Shown here in pieces: positions 16,533 to 24,695 of a stretch of 33,387 nt of DNA; the first letter of the stretch is position 1, and each line of letters opens with the position of its first letter. The stretch is taken from the NCBI GenBank assembly GCA_015233285.1, contig JADFYA010000005.1, positions 1 to 33,387 of the forward strand, given 5' to 3'. The translations under genes were made by a program, and so were the position numbers. The DNA comes from Deltaproteobacteria bacterium (GTDB lineage Bacteria; Desulfobacterota; JADFXK01). The notes under the pieces are model-generated. The model was not told where the DNA came from. It was given only the letters and a program-made list of their open reading frames with translations, and searched no databases.

Positions 16533-17795
16533 ATGCGGGTGGTGTTTTGCAATAAATATTTTTTTCTTAATGGTGGGGTGGAAAAATATCTGGAGTATAT
16601 GATGGAGCAGGTTACGGCTCTGGGACATACATCTATTCCATTCAGCGTCGCGTATGCCCATAGCTGGGATTCTGAGTACCGCAGATATTTCCTCCCGTCA
16701 CCTGGTTCGTCGGGAGAACCTCATTATGCCGACATCAAGCTCGGATTCACCAATTGGCTTCGCTACGTGGACAGATGTGTTTATTCCTTTGAAGCACGAT
16801 GGTACTTGTCCCGGCTCCTTGAGGCCGCGGGTCCGGTCGATATCGCCTATGTCCTCAATATTTATAACTACATGTCTCCGAGTATCCTGCATACCTTAAA
16901 AGCTCGCGGAATTCCTGTGGTTTTATTTTTGGGTGACTATAACTTGCTTTGCCCGTCTTATCTATTTTTGAGGGATGGCCGACCCTGCACCTTGTGTAGT
17001 CACGGGACCTATCTTTACGGAGCGCGCTACTGCTGCGTCAAGGGCAGTTTGGGGGCCTCGGCGCTGCGAGTCCTCTCTATGTATGTACATAAGTGGCTGA
17101 GGTTATACGAACTTGTGGACGCATTTGTGGTCCCCTGCCGGTTTATGCAAGAAAAGCTGATTGCCGGGGGGTTCCCGAAGAGTCGCATCCACATACTCAG
17201 TACGCCGGTGCAACCGGTCCCCATGTCGTTTACCGTCCAGAAGAAGCCTTACATCCTGTACTTTGGGCGGATAAGCTACGAGAAGGGGGTGGATACACTC
17301 ATCGAAGCGGTGCAACGATTGTCACCTCCGACAAATCTTTTTCTGATCGGTAGAAGCTATGATGGCGAGAGGGAGCGGATAGAGGGCTTGATCAGGCCGG
17401 AGTATAAAGAATATATTCACTTTCTGGGCTTTAAAACGGGTGAAGAACTGTTTCGGTGGATTGCGGAGGCGCTTTTCACTGTGGTTCCGAGCAGGTGGTA
17501 CGACAATAGCCCAAGAAGTGTTTATGAGAGTTTCCTATATGAAACGCCGGTGCTGGCGGCTGATATCGGCGGGATCCCGGAGCAGATTCAAGATGGTGTA
17601 ACCGGAAAGCTAGTTGAACCGGATTCCGTGGATGGACTGGCTGATGGGCTCCGGTGGATGTTAAGTGATCAGGATCGGCTAATGGACATGGGGCGGGCGG
17701 GCAAGAAGTTCGTGTTAGAGGAGTGTAACATGGCCGCACACGTAAAGCAATTGCTGGAACTATTTGAAATGGTGAAAAAAAATGGCGCCCGGTAA
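16533..17795 (+). CDS. GT4-family glycosyltransferase with cysteine-rich insertion
   Basis: The frame is open from 16311 but the ATG at 16533 follows GAGGGGAGGCG and begins the canonical fold (MRVVFCNKYFFLNGGVEKYLE), giving 420 residues. The GGVEKY loop marks the acceptor domain. The C-terminal domain has ILYFGRISYEKGVDTLIEA, LFLIGRSYDG, IHFLGFKTGEEL and PSRWYDNSPRSVYESFLYETP for nucleotide-sugar binding. Between strands lies a Cys cluster (C140, C152, C155, C167, C168, in LLCPSYLF...DGRPCTLC...YCCVKG) that recurs in a GT4 subgroup and may bind a metal or form disulfides. Its stop overlaps the next glycosyltransferase by 14 bases. Confidence 0.85.
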   Translation: MRVVFCNKYFFLNGGVEKYLEYMMEQVTALGHTSIPFSVAYAHSWDSEYRRYFLPSPGSSGEPHYADIKLGFTNWLRYVDRCVYSFEARWYLSRLLEAAGPVDIAYVLNIYNYMSPSILHTLKARGIPVVLFLGDYNLLCPSYLFLRDGRPCTLCSHGTYLYGARYCCVKGSLGASALRVLSMYVHKWLRLYELVDAFVVPCRFMQEKLIAGGFPKSRIHILSTPVQPVPMSFTVQKKPYILYFGRISYEKGVDTLIEAVQRLSPPTNLFLIGRSYDGERERIEGLIRPEYKEYIHFLGFKTGEELFRWIAEALFTVVPSRWYDNSPRSVYESFLYETPVLAADIGGIPEQIQDGVTGKLVEPDSVDGLADGLRWMLSDQDRLMDMGRAGKKFVLEECNMAAHVKQLLELFEMVKKNGAR

Positions 17796-18981
17796 GGCCC
17801 AACAAGGACCCGGCCATGATCAGGGGAAGAGAATCCAGGTGGTTGTCTTGGTCTCGACTCTGGTCATGGGAGGGGCAGAGCAAATGCTGATGGCCTTGCT
17901 GCAGGGGCTTAACCGAGAACGGTTCCAGGTTCTGGTGTATTTTCTCAAGGAACCGGGGATATTGGGGCAGGAGATTCCAAAACTGGGATATCCCATCCGG
18001 ACTAATATCCTCAAGGGCTATGGTGATATCGCGGTGATCCCTCGGCTGGCCCGGCTATTGATTAAGGACCGGGCCGACATCGTGTTGCTGCTCAATCATC
18101 GGGACACTATCTTTTTTGGGGTGACGGCGGCGAAGCTGGCTGGGGTACGCGGAGTAATCAACTGGCATCATGATACCGCCAAGAGATATTCCATGCACCG
18201 GCTAACCATGTTGGGACGTCGAGTGTTCCATCTGTTGGGGGTCGACCGGGTGGTCGCCGTGGCCCAGGGACATAAGGAGTACCTGATCAAGAGCGAGGGG
18301 ATATCCAGGTCCAAGATTGAGGTGATTTACAACGGTGTTAATCCGGAAAAATGCCACTCATCCTTGACGGTATCGGAAGCCAAGAGGCGGCTGGGCATTC
18401 CTCTGGAGAGTTTGGTGGTGAGCATGATCTCGGTTCTAAGGCCGGACAAGGCGCACGATGTGTTGCTGCAGGCGGCTAAGATTGTTCTAAGGGATTTCCC
18501 CACCGCGTATTTCATCATAGTGGGTGATGGACCTCGGAAGGGAGCGCTGGAAGATTTAGCCAAGGGGCTCGGCCTGGCCGGCCATGTCCTCTTCTTGGGG
18601 TTTCGGAGGGACATTGCGGACATACTGCGGGCGGTGGATATAAATGTGCTGTCCACCAAACCGGAGCAGGAAACCCTTTCTGTGGCGGTGATCGAGGCCA
18701 TGGCCGCGGGAATACCCAGTGTCTGCACGGATGTGGGTTTTATGCGGGAGATCGTCCATTCCGGTGAAAATGGATTTTTGGTGCGCCTGGGAGATCCTCA
18801 GGATCTGGCCCAGAAGATTATGGTGATTTTCGGTGACGAAGAGCTTCGCCGAAAAATGGGCGCAGCGTCTCAGAAGGCCGTACAGGCCGGACTGACTGTA
18901 AAGCAAATGGTGACCGGTTTTGAAAACCTCTTTTGCACCTTAGCCGGGGACTCCCAAGTGGAGAGGATTCAGCCATGTTGA
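17782..18981 (+). CDS. GT4-family glycosyltransferase
   Basis: A 399-residue GT-B enzyme. VVLVSTLVMGGAEQMLMALLQGL carries the GGAE acceptor-domain loop, and GVINWHHDTAKRYS follows. The donor-binding half has ISVLRPDKAHDVLLQAA, FIIVGDGPRKGALE, VLFLGFRRDIADIL and STKPEQETLSVAVIEAMAAGIP with E-x7-E spacing. The start ATG at 17782 lies inside the 3' end of the previous gene, 14 bases of overlap, so translation is probably coupled. Acceptor and linkage unknown. It is one of five glycosyltransferases in the locus, consistent with a repeat unit of about five or six sugars, although that correspondence is an inference. Confidence 0.85.
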   Translation: MAPGKAQQGPGHDQGKRIQVVVLVSTLVMGGAEQMLMALLQGLNRERFQVLVYFLKEPGILGQEIPKLGYPIRTNILKGYGDIAVIPRLARLLIKDRADIVLLLNHRDTIFFGVTAAKLAGVRGVINWHHDTAKRYSMHRLTMLGRRVFHLLGVDRVVAVAQGHKEYLIKSEGISRSKIEVIYNGVNPEKCHSSLTVSEAKRRLGIPLESLVVSMISVLRPDKAHDVLLQAAKIVLRDFPTAYFIIVGDGPRKGALEDLAKGLGLAGHVLFLGFRRDIADILRAVDINVLSTKPEQETLSVAVIEAMAAGIPSVCTDVGFMREIVHSGENGFLVRLGDPQDLAQKIMVIFGDEELRRKMGAASQKAVQAGLTVKQMVTGFENLFCTLAGDSQVERIQPC

Positions 18982-18997
18982 CCAGGATGTTGCTCCC

Positions 18998-20017
18998 ATG
19001 AAGATAGCCTTGCTGGTTGATTGGATGGAAGATGGACGGTGGCCGCTCTATCGGGCGCTCAAGGCTATTGGAATTCAAGTCAGCTTAATCCATACGAATA
19101 GTTCCAGGCCTAGTCGGAGCAAGGCATTAAAGGTATTACAGCCGCTTTTGTCATTCTGGAGGGTCGCGGTTTTTGCCGTTGTCGAAAGCCGGGAGTACCA
19201 TGCGGTGTTTTCCTGGTCCATGCGTTTAGCCGTGTACTACGGGCTCCTCAATAGAATATTGTTGAGGAAGGTCAGACCCCGGCATATCGTGCGCGATTTT
19301 CACCTCACGCTGGACAGAAAGATTTGGTCTTACCGGTTACGGATCGCCCTGTTGCGAATGGCTATGCCTGGAATAGACTACTATATGTGCACGTCCCGGG
19401 CGGAAATTCAGATATATCATGATATGTTTGGGTTCGGCCGGGATAGAATCCGTTTCTACCCGGACTCGGCGCCGCAATCGTATTTAGACATAGGACATCT
19501 GGAAGAGACGAAAGATTATGTCCTCTCATATGGAAACAGTGACCGTGATTTCGATACGCTGGTGGCCGCGGCCGAGGGGATCGATAAAGAGATAATTATT
19601 CTGTCGCAAAACTATATCCCGCAAAGACCATTGCCCGGGAATGTGAAGCTCATCACTAAAAAAGTGTCTGAGGAGAATTTGATTGAGCTAATCAGGTCGG
19701 CGCGGGTAGTGGTGTTGCCCATGCAAGGCTATCGGGTGGCCGCCGGGCAGAATACCATGCTGGAGACGATGGCGTTGGGGCGGCCTCTTGTGGTGACGTC
19801 AAATCTGGCCACGATCGAGTATGGGCGGCATGGCGAGACAGCTCTTTTCTTTGATCCGGGGGACTCCGAGACGCTCAGTCGGCACGTTAATTTTCTACTC
19901 CAGGAACGGGAGAAGGCGGCCAAGATGGGTCTGGCCGCCAGGGAAGCGGTGCGCCACCTTTTTGAAGACCAGTTAAGGATCATCACCCAGATACTGGAGG
20001 ACACCAGGAAAGCGTGA
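18998..20017 (+). CDS. GT-B glycosyltransferase
   Basis: A 339-residue protein that starts MKIALLVDWMEDGRWPLYRALKAIG. It is shorter and more divergent than its neighbours but keeps the C-terminal GT1-type features: YVLSYGNSDRDFDTLVAAAEG, IIILSQNYIP, VVLPMQGYRVAAGQNTMLETMALGRPLVVT, and a late FFDPGDSETLSRHVNFLL. The GQNTMLETMALG segment occupies the place of the donor-binding E-x7-E. AGGATG lies upstream of the ATG. The stop TGA is contained in the GTGA that starts the deacetylase, so the two are translationally coupled. Sugar specificity is not predictable. Confidence 0.75.
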   Translation: MKIALLVDWMEDGRWPLYRALKAIGIQVSLIHTNSSRPSRSKALKVLQPLLSFWRVAVFAVVESREYHAVFSWSMRLAVYYGLLNRILLRKVRPRHIVRDFHLTLDRKIWSYRLRIALLRMAMPGIDYYMCTSRAEIQIYHDMFGFGRDRIRFYPDSAPQSYLDIGHLEETKDYVLSYGNSDRDFDTLVAAAEGIDKEIIILSQNYIPQRPLPGNVKLITKKVSEENLIELIRSARVVVLPMQGYRVAAGQNTMLETMALGRPLVVTSNLATIEYGRHGETALFFDPGDSETLSRHVNFLLQEREKAAKMGLAAREAVRHLFEDQLRIITQILEDTRKA

Positions 20018-20838
20018 AAGCAGCCATCAGAAAAAAGCTAAAGGCGATACTTTGGCGCAGCGCCGGAATTCCGGGCTTGACCCAAAATATTCTTAGGCGG
20101 GCGACCGTGGTCGTAGGTTTTCATCGAGTGGTTGACGGCCACCGGTCCAGTGGTCTTGATTGCTCCCCGGCTCTGTTCAATGACTTGTGCCGGTTTTTCC
20201 GTGATCACTTCCGGGTCATTCCCTTAACCACCCTGGTCCAAGACATGAACCTGGGCCGCCTGGTCGGGGGAGAACTGGCCATTACTTTTGACGACGGTTA
20301 CCGAGACGCACTCACCCAGGCCGCGCCGATTCTGCAGCACTACGGGCTTCCTGCCACATTCTTCTTGACCACCACATTTGTGGGCGCGTCCAAGACGCCC
20401 TGGTGGGACGCGGCTCAAGGCGTTCACCATCCATTTTTGACCTGGGATGATGTGGCTGAATTGCACCGGGAAGGATTCGAAATCGGGTCTCATACACGGG
20501 GACATAATGATCTGACGACTCTGTCGGAAATGCAATTGTGGGAGGAGGTCGCCGGGTCACGGGATGACATCTCCGCCCACCTCGGTGTGCCTCCGGACAT
20601 GTTCGCCTATCCTTACGGAGGCGGACACCAGATCAATGACGCCGCCATAATGGTGATCCAGAAAGCGGGATTTTCTTGCTCGTGCGGACTATTCGGAGGT
20701 ATCAACCTCCCGGGTGACGACCCGTTTAGGCTAAAACGCATCCCCATCTCGAATTGGTACTTGTCCTCCGCTCATTTTGGTGGTGACGTTCTCGTAACCG
20801 TGATACGGGAATTGTACCACCGCCGGAAAAGATCCTAA
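20014..20838 (+). CDS. Polysaccharide deacetylase (NodB/CE4 family)
   Basis: A 274-residue CE4 domain protein starting at GTG 20014, overlapping the upstream stop by four bases (GTGA). The catalytic motifs are present: TFDDGY (residues 91-96, D93 catalytic base and D94 metal ligand), SHTRGH (159-164, zinc ligands H160 and H164) and AYPYGG (198-203). It has no signal peptide, but a basic N-terminus (KAAIRKKLKAILWR). It therefore probably acts in the cytoplasm on lipid-linked intermediates or is exported by another route. XrtA-type exopolysaccharide loci also carry a deacetylase of this family. The expected reaction is removal of N-acetyl (or O-acetyl) groups from amino sugars in the glycan. 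Confidence 0.85.
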   Translation: MKAAIRKKLKAILWRSAGIPGLTQNILRRATVVVGFHRVVDGHRSSGLDCSPALFNDLCRFFRDHFRVIPLTTLVQDMNLGRLVGGELAITFDDGYRDALTQAAPILQHYGLPATFFLTTTFVGASKTPWWDAAQGVHHPFLTWDDVAELHREGFEIGSHTRGHNDLTTLSEMQLWEEVAGSRDDISAHLGVPPDMFAYPYGGGHQINDAAIMVIQKAGFSCSCGLFGGINLPGDDPFRLKRIPISNWYLSSAHFGGDVLVTVIRELYHRRKRS

Positions 20839-20913
20839 GATCCTGCCAGGTAGTTCTTGGCCAGAAATAACCTAGCATAAACATTAATATAATTACTCAT
20901 GAAAGGTATTTCC

Positions 20914-22143
20914 ATGCCTGTCGTGCTCGTATTGGATGGAGAATGGGAGTCTTCCCTGGCCATCGTGCGGTCATTAGGCCGAAAAGGAATCAAGGTCGTG
21001 GTTGGTTCCGCACGGCCGACATCGCTGGCCTACTTTTCCAAATATTGCCGAATTAAGTTTAACTACTCAGATCCATTAGTCAATATGACAGTATTTCAAA
21101 ATGATTTATTGCATCATATACGACATAAGGAGTATGATTTAATCATTCCGGTGACGGATTCAACGATCTTTCCATTGATGCAAGTCAGAAACGCCGTTGA
21201 AAAGCATGCCCGGCTCGCCTTGCCCGCCAATACCGCTTTGGACTTTTTCATGTCTAAAGGCAAAACGTATGCGCTGGCGGGAAAATATAATATTCCCTTT
21301 CCGGAAACTTCATATGTCACGAATTCTGAAGATCTGGCCGGCTTGATTGATACTTTGGAGTATCCCGTGGTGTTAAAGCCTGACCGATCAAAAATATGGA
21401 CCCCGGATGGCCGGGGGGTGTCTCTGTCTCCGGTCTTCATCTCGACAAAAGGAGAGCTGGAAAAGCATACCGAAAGAATGTTACAGGCCACACCGGTATT
21501 GATTCAAAAACAAGTGATTGGAGAAGTCATCGGTTTGGGGATTGTTGCCCGTCAAGGACAAATACTCACGTCATTTCAATTTCGAAGCAGCCATGAGACG
21601 CCCATTACCGGCGGCATTAGCTCTTATCGCATTACGGAAGAGGTGTCTGACGAGTTACTCCGGCACGCGACAAAGCTTATCCAGGAAATGGCCTGGGATG
21701 GCGTGGCTCATATCGAGTTCTTGGAAGAAACACAATCAAAAGAATATTATTTTATGGAGGTCAATGGAAGATTTTGGGCCTCATTGCCTTTGGCCGTTGA
21801 ATCTGGAGCAAATTTTCCATATTACCTGTATGGGTTGCATAAAAATTATAGACTGGATTTCGATCGGCATTACCGGATTGGACTGTCTGCCCATCAGCTA
21901 TATAGAGAGCTTGACTGGTTCAAAGAAGTTGTTTTCAAAAGAAATAAACATCGGGCCATAAAGAAAGAGCACCTTCCAACAGCTTCCCAAATCGTTAACG
22001 ATATGATCCAATTACTTAGTCTCCGGCACAAAATTGATACGTTTGATCTAGACGACCCGGTTCCTGGAATGTATGATGTGGCGCGATGCTTCTGGAAAAT
22101 AGCTTCTTCGTTGTCTCATCTAGTTTACCCCGGCGCACTATGA
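20914..22143 (+). CDS. ATP-grasp ligase of the carboxylate-amine/thiol ligase type
   Basis: An ATP-grasp fold enzyme: an N-terminal Rossmann-like domain (VLVLDGEWESSLAIVRSLGRKG), then the ATP-binding half (PVVLKPDRSKIW...GRGVSL; PVLIQKQVIGEVIGLG) and the catalytic half (WDGVAHIEFLEE...YYFMEVNGRFWASLPLA), where EVNGRFW is the family's Mg/ATP-binding E-x-N-x-R. The frame opens at ATG 20899, but ATG 20914 has GAAAGG eight bases upstream and gives a compact start. The substrate is unknown. Enzymes of this shape ligate an amine or amino acid to a carboxylate, so it could decorate uronic acid or deacetylated amino-sugar residues made by its neighbours. That link is inference. Confidence 0.75.
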   Translation: MPVVLVLDGEWESSLAIVRSLGRKGIKVVVGSARPTSLAYFSKYCRIKFNYSDPLVNMTVFQNDLLHHIRHKEYDLIIPVTDSTIFPLMQVRNAVEKHARLALPANTALDFFMSKGKTYALAGKYNIPFPETSYVTNSEDLAGLIDTLEYPVVLKPDRSKIWTPDGRGVSLSPVFISTKGELEKHTERMLQATPVLIQKQVIGEVIGLGIVARQGQILTSFQFRSSHETPITGGISSYRITEEVSDELLRHATKLIQEMAWDGVAHIEFLEETQSKEYYFMEVNGRFWASLPLAVESGANFPYYLYGLHKNYRLDFDRHYRIGLSAHQLYRELDWFKEVVFKRNKHRAIKKEHLPTASQIVNDMIQLLSLRHKIDTFDLDDPVPGMYDVARCFWKIASSLSHLVYPGAL

Positions 22144-22211
22144 AGCTTCGGACTTTAGTCCATTAATATAAAGCGGTTATTCCAGCGCATCACGTTTACA
22201 GGGCGAATCCA

Positions 22212-24497
22212 ATGGTCAATTTATTCAGTCGTTACACTCGCCTCGGCTGGCTGATCTTTTTTTTCACGTGGGGGACGTTCCAGGTAGCTGGGGACACACC
22301 CGTGTATGGCGCGACCTATTATGTGGCCGCAACGGGTGCCGACACCAACCCTGGAACCTCAGCCAATCCCTGGAAAACCATCACTAAGGCGGCCAATACC
22401 TTGGTGGCGGGGGATACGGTCTATATCACGGCCGGGACCTATTCAGAATCAGTAACGCCGAAAAACTCGGGTAGCCCCGACAACTACATTACCTATGCGG
22501 CTAATCCGGGTGATACCGTCACCATCGATGGCACCAACCAGATTGTGCCCGACCCCGGCGCTGATATCGGTGTGATAACGATTTCACAAATAAAATATAT
22601 TAAAATTTCTGGATTTAAAATCACCAATGGGGCCGCGGTGGGTATTATGGTCGATCGTGCCGGTTATGTAACGGTTGAAAATAACTCTACCTTGAACACC
22701 GTATCATCCGGCATCCGGGCCTGGAGCAGCGATAATGTAATCATTGACGGCAATGAAGTGCAACAGGCTTGTAACGGCGGAGCGCAGGAGTGTATTAGCC
22801 TGTCCCAGTCGAGCAACTTTGAAGTAAGAAATAACGAAGTCCATTTTGGCGTCACCAACACCAGTGGCGGAGAAGGAATAGACGCCAAGAATGGATCTTA
22901 TAACGGCCGAATTTACAAAAATAGCGTTCATAATCTATTTCGGATAGGTATATATGTGGACGCCTGGAACCAACAGACGTCTAATATCGAAGTATTCCAA
23001 AATATTATTCATGACTGTCAAGACTACGGCATCGTGCTGGGGTCGGAAATGGGCGGATTGCTCCAAGGCATTAAAGTTTATAATAATATTACCCATCACA
23101 ATATGTTCAGCGGAATCTATGTATCCAGTGACGGTGCGTCGGTCTCCGGCCATCCTATGCAAGATATCCAAATCATAAACAACACTTGCTATGCCAACGG
23201 GTGGAACTGGGGTGGATGTGTTCTGATCAGCAACGCAAATGCGGATAACGTAGTGGTAAGAAACAACCTTTGTAGTCAAAATAATGCCTTTCAATTGTCT
23301 CTGGCCGCGGTGGGCAGAAATTTTTCAGCGGACCACAATCTGATCGACGGATTTAGAAACGCCTCCGGAGAGATCTTTGGTGACAACTCGGTGACGGCAG
23401 CTCCGCTTTTTTTGAACGCTTCTACTTCCGACCTTCACCTCACTCCATCTTCCCCGGCCATTGACGCCGGCTCATCGGTGGATGCTCCGGCTTTTGATTA
23501 TGACGGTCGGTTTCGACCACAGGGTCAAGGGTGGGACATCGGCGCATACGAATATCCTAAAAATACAAACTTTGATTTCAACGGAGATGGGAAAGCCGAC
23601 ATCCTCTGGCGCAGCACCGACACCGGACAAGTCTGGATGTATCTGATGAATGGAATGTCCATTGCTTTTAAAGGAGTTATCGCTACCGTTAACGACCTGA
23701 ATTGGCAGATTCAAGGGATCGGTGATTTCAACGGGGATGGGGAAGCCGACATCCTTTGGCGTAACACCAATACCGGGCAAGTCTGGATGTTGTTGATGAA
23801 TGGACCGGCTATTGCTTCTAATGGACCCGTGGCTACCGTCAGCGACTTGAATTGGCAGATTCAAGGGATAGGCGATTTCAACGGGGATGGGAAAGCCGAC
23901 ATCCTTTGGCGTAACACCGATACCGGGCAAGTTTGGATATTGTTTATGGATGGAACGACTATTTCTTCCAATGGCCCCGTAGCCGCCCTCGGCGACTTGA
24001 GTTGGCAGATTCAAGGGATAGGTGATTTCAACGGGGATGGGAAAGCCGACATCCTCTGGCGCAACACCAACACCGGACAGGCCTGGATGTACCTGATGGA
24101 CGGAACATCAATCGTTTCTCAGGGGCCTGTTGCCACCCTCGGCGACTTGAGCTGGCAGATTCAAGGGATAGGTGATTTCAACGGGGATGGGAAAGCCGGC
24201 ATCCTCTGGCGCAACACCAACACCGGACAAGTCTGGATGTACCTGATGGACGGAACGTCAATTGCTTCTCAGGGGCCTGTCGCCACGCCCGGCGGCTCAA
24301 ATTGGACGATTCAAGGGATAGCTGATTTCAACGGGGATGGGGAAGCCGACATACTCTGGCGTAACACCAACACCGGACAAGTCTGGATGTACCTGATGAA
24401 CGGGACGTCTATTGCTTCTCAAGGATCTGTTGCCATTGCCGGCGACTTGAATTGGACGATCCAAGGGATAGTGTTTAATTGCATAAAGTCGCGATAG
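22212..24497 (+). CDS. Secreted right-handed beta-helix protein with six FG-GAP/EF-hand-like repeats
   Basis: A signal peptide (LGWLIFFFTWGTFQVAG) is followed by ATYYVAATGADTNPGTSANPWKTITKAA, the start of DUF1565/pectate-lyase-like parallel beta-helices. A run of helix coils rich in N and V/I-x-N-N turns (for example IYKNSVHN, VFQNIIHD, VYNNITHH, IINNTCYA) extends to about residue 450. Then come six 50-residue repeats starting DFNGDGKADILWR and ending WQIQGIG. Each DxNxDGxxD is a likely Ca2+ site (FG-GAP/VCBS type). The array ends on a complete repeat and the protein finishes VFNCIKSR. It is likely a surface polysaccharide-binding or -cleaving protein of the locus; no catalytic residues can be assigned. 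Confidence 0.8.
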   Translation: MVNLFSRYTRLGWLIFFFTWGTFQVAGDTPVYGATYYVAATGADTNPGTSANPWKTITKAANTLVAGDTVYITAGTYSESVTPKNSGSPDNYITYAANPGDTVTIDGTNQIVPDPGADIGVITISQIKYIKISGFKITNGAAVGIMVDRAGYVTVENNSTLNTVSSGIRAWSSDNVIIDGNEVQQACNGGAQECISLSQSSNFEVRNNEVHFGVTNTSGGEGIDAKNGSYNGRIYKNSVHNLFRIGIYVDAWNQQTSNIEVFQNIIHDCQDYGIVLGSEMGGLLQGIKVYNNITHHNMFSGIYVSSDGASVSGHPMQDIQIINNTCYANGWNWGGCVLISNANADNVVVRNNLCSQNNAFQLSLAAVGRNFSADHNLIDGFRNASGEIFGDNSVTAAPLFLNASTSDLHLTPSSPAIDAGSSVDAPAFDYDGRFRPQGQGWDIGAYEYPKNTNFDFNGDGKADILWRSTDTGQVWMYLMNGMSIAFKGVIATVNDLNWQIQGIGDFNGDGEADILWRNTNTGQVWMLLMNGPAIASNGPVATVSDLNWQIQGIGDFNGDGKADILWRNTDTGQVWILFMDGTTISSNGPVAALGDLSWQIQGIGDFNGDGKADILWRNTNTGQAWMYLMDGTSIVSQGPVATLGDLSWQIQGIGDFNGDGKAGILWRNTNTGQVWMYLMDGTSIASQGPVATPGGSNWTIQGIADFNGDGEADILWRNTNTGQVWMYLMNGTSIASQGSVAIAGDLNWTIQGIVFNCIKSR
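23574..24473 (+). repeat. Six tandem 150-bp repeats inside the beta-helix gene
   Basis: Units start with GATTTCAACGG at 23574, 23724, 23874, 24024, 24174 and 24324, exactly 150 bp apart. Units 3 to 6 share long identical stretches such as GGGATGGGAAAGCCGACATC, while units 1 and 2 differ more in the middle. The near identity at DNA level suggests recent duplication or gene conversion and makes the region liable to copy-number change or assembly collapse. Confidence 0.9.
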
Positions 24498-24534
24498 TAT
24501 TTTTGATCTGTGAACCCTTTACGTGTTTTTTTCG
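24484..24534 (-). pseudogene. Possible transposase N-terminal fragment
   Basis: On the minus strand, reading leftward from about 24534 into the end of the repeat gene, a frame reads MAKKTRKGFTDQKYYRDF. The MAKKTRK-x-FT start resembles the N-termini of IS3-like transposase OrfA proteins. Only this short piece is left, and the longer frame around it (24419-24670) runs antisense through the last repeat. I treat it as possible debris at a recombination junction, not as a gene. Confidence 0.2.
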
Positions 24535-24609
24535 CCATATAAATGGCCATGGTAATAGACCATGTTAATAATATTGATCTACTGATATGACCCCTTCCTG
24601 TTAATCCTA

Positions 24610-24640
24610 TTGCCCGCTCGCCCCTAAGAGGGGTGGGCAA
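24610..24640. terminator. Hairpin in the convergent intergenic gap, possible terminator
   Basis: TTGCC/GGCAA outer arms and CGCCCCT/AGGGGTG inner arms around an AAG loop form a strong stem between the converging beta-helix gene (+) and chemoreceptor gene (-). No T-tract follows on either strand, so intrinsic termination is uncertain. A smaller perfect hairpin (CATGGT-AATAG-ACCATG, 24548-24564) lies just before it. Confidence 0.3.
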
Positions 24641-24695
24641 CCAGAGAGACACCAGCGACGGCGGCAGCACTCTTGGGGAATTTACAGCAAGAGCT

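Noticed and set aside
23472..24014. 180-residue minus-strand ORF over the 150-bp repeats
   Set aside because: It is the antisense shadow of the FG-GAP-like repeats and repeats only because they do.
23574..24473. Regular 150-bp repeats considered as a CRISPR-like array
   Set aside because: The repeats are contiguous, coding and without variable spacers; they translate as FG-GAP-like units.
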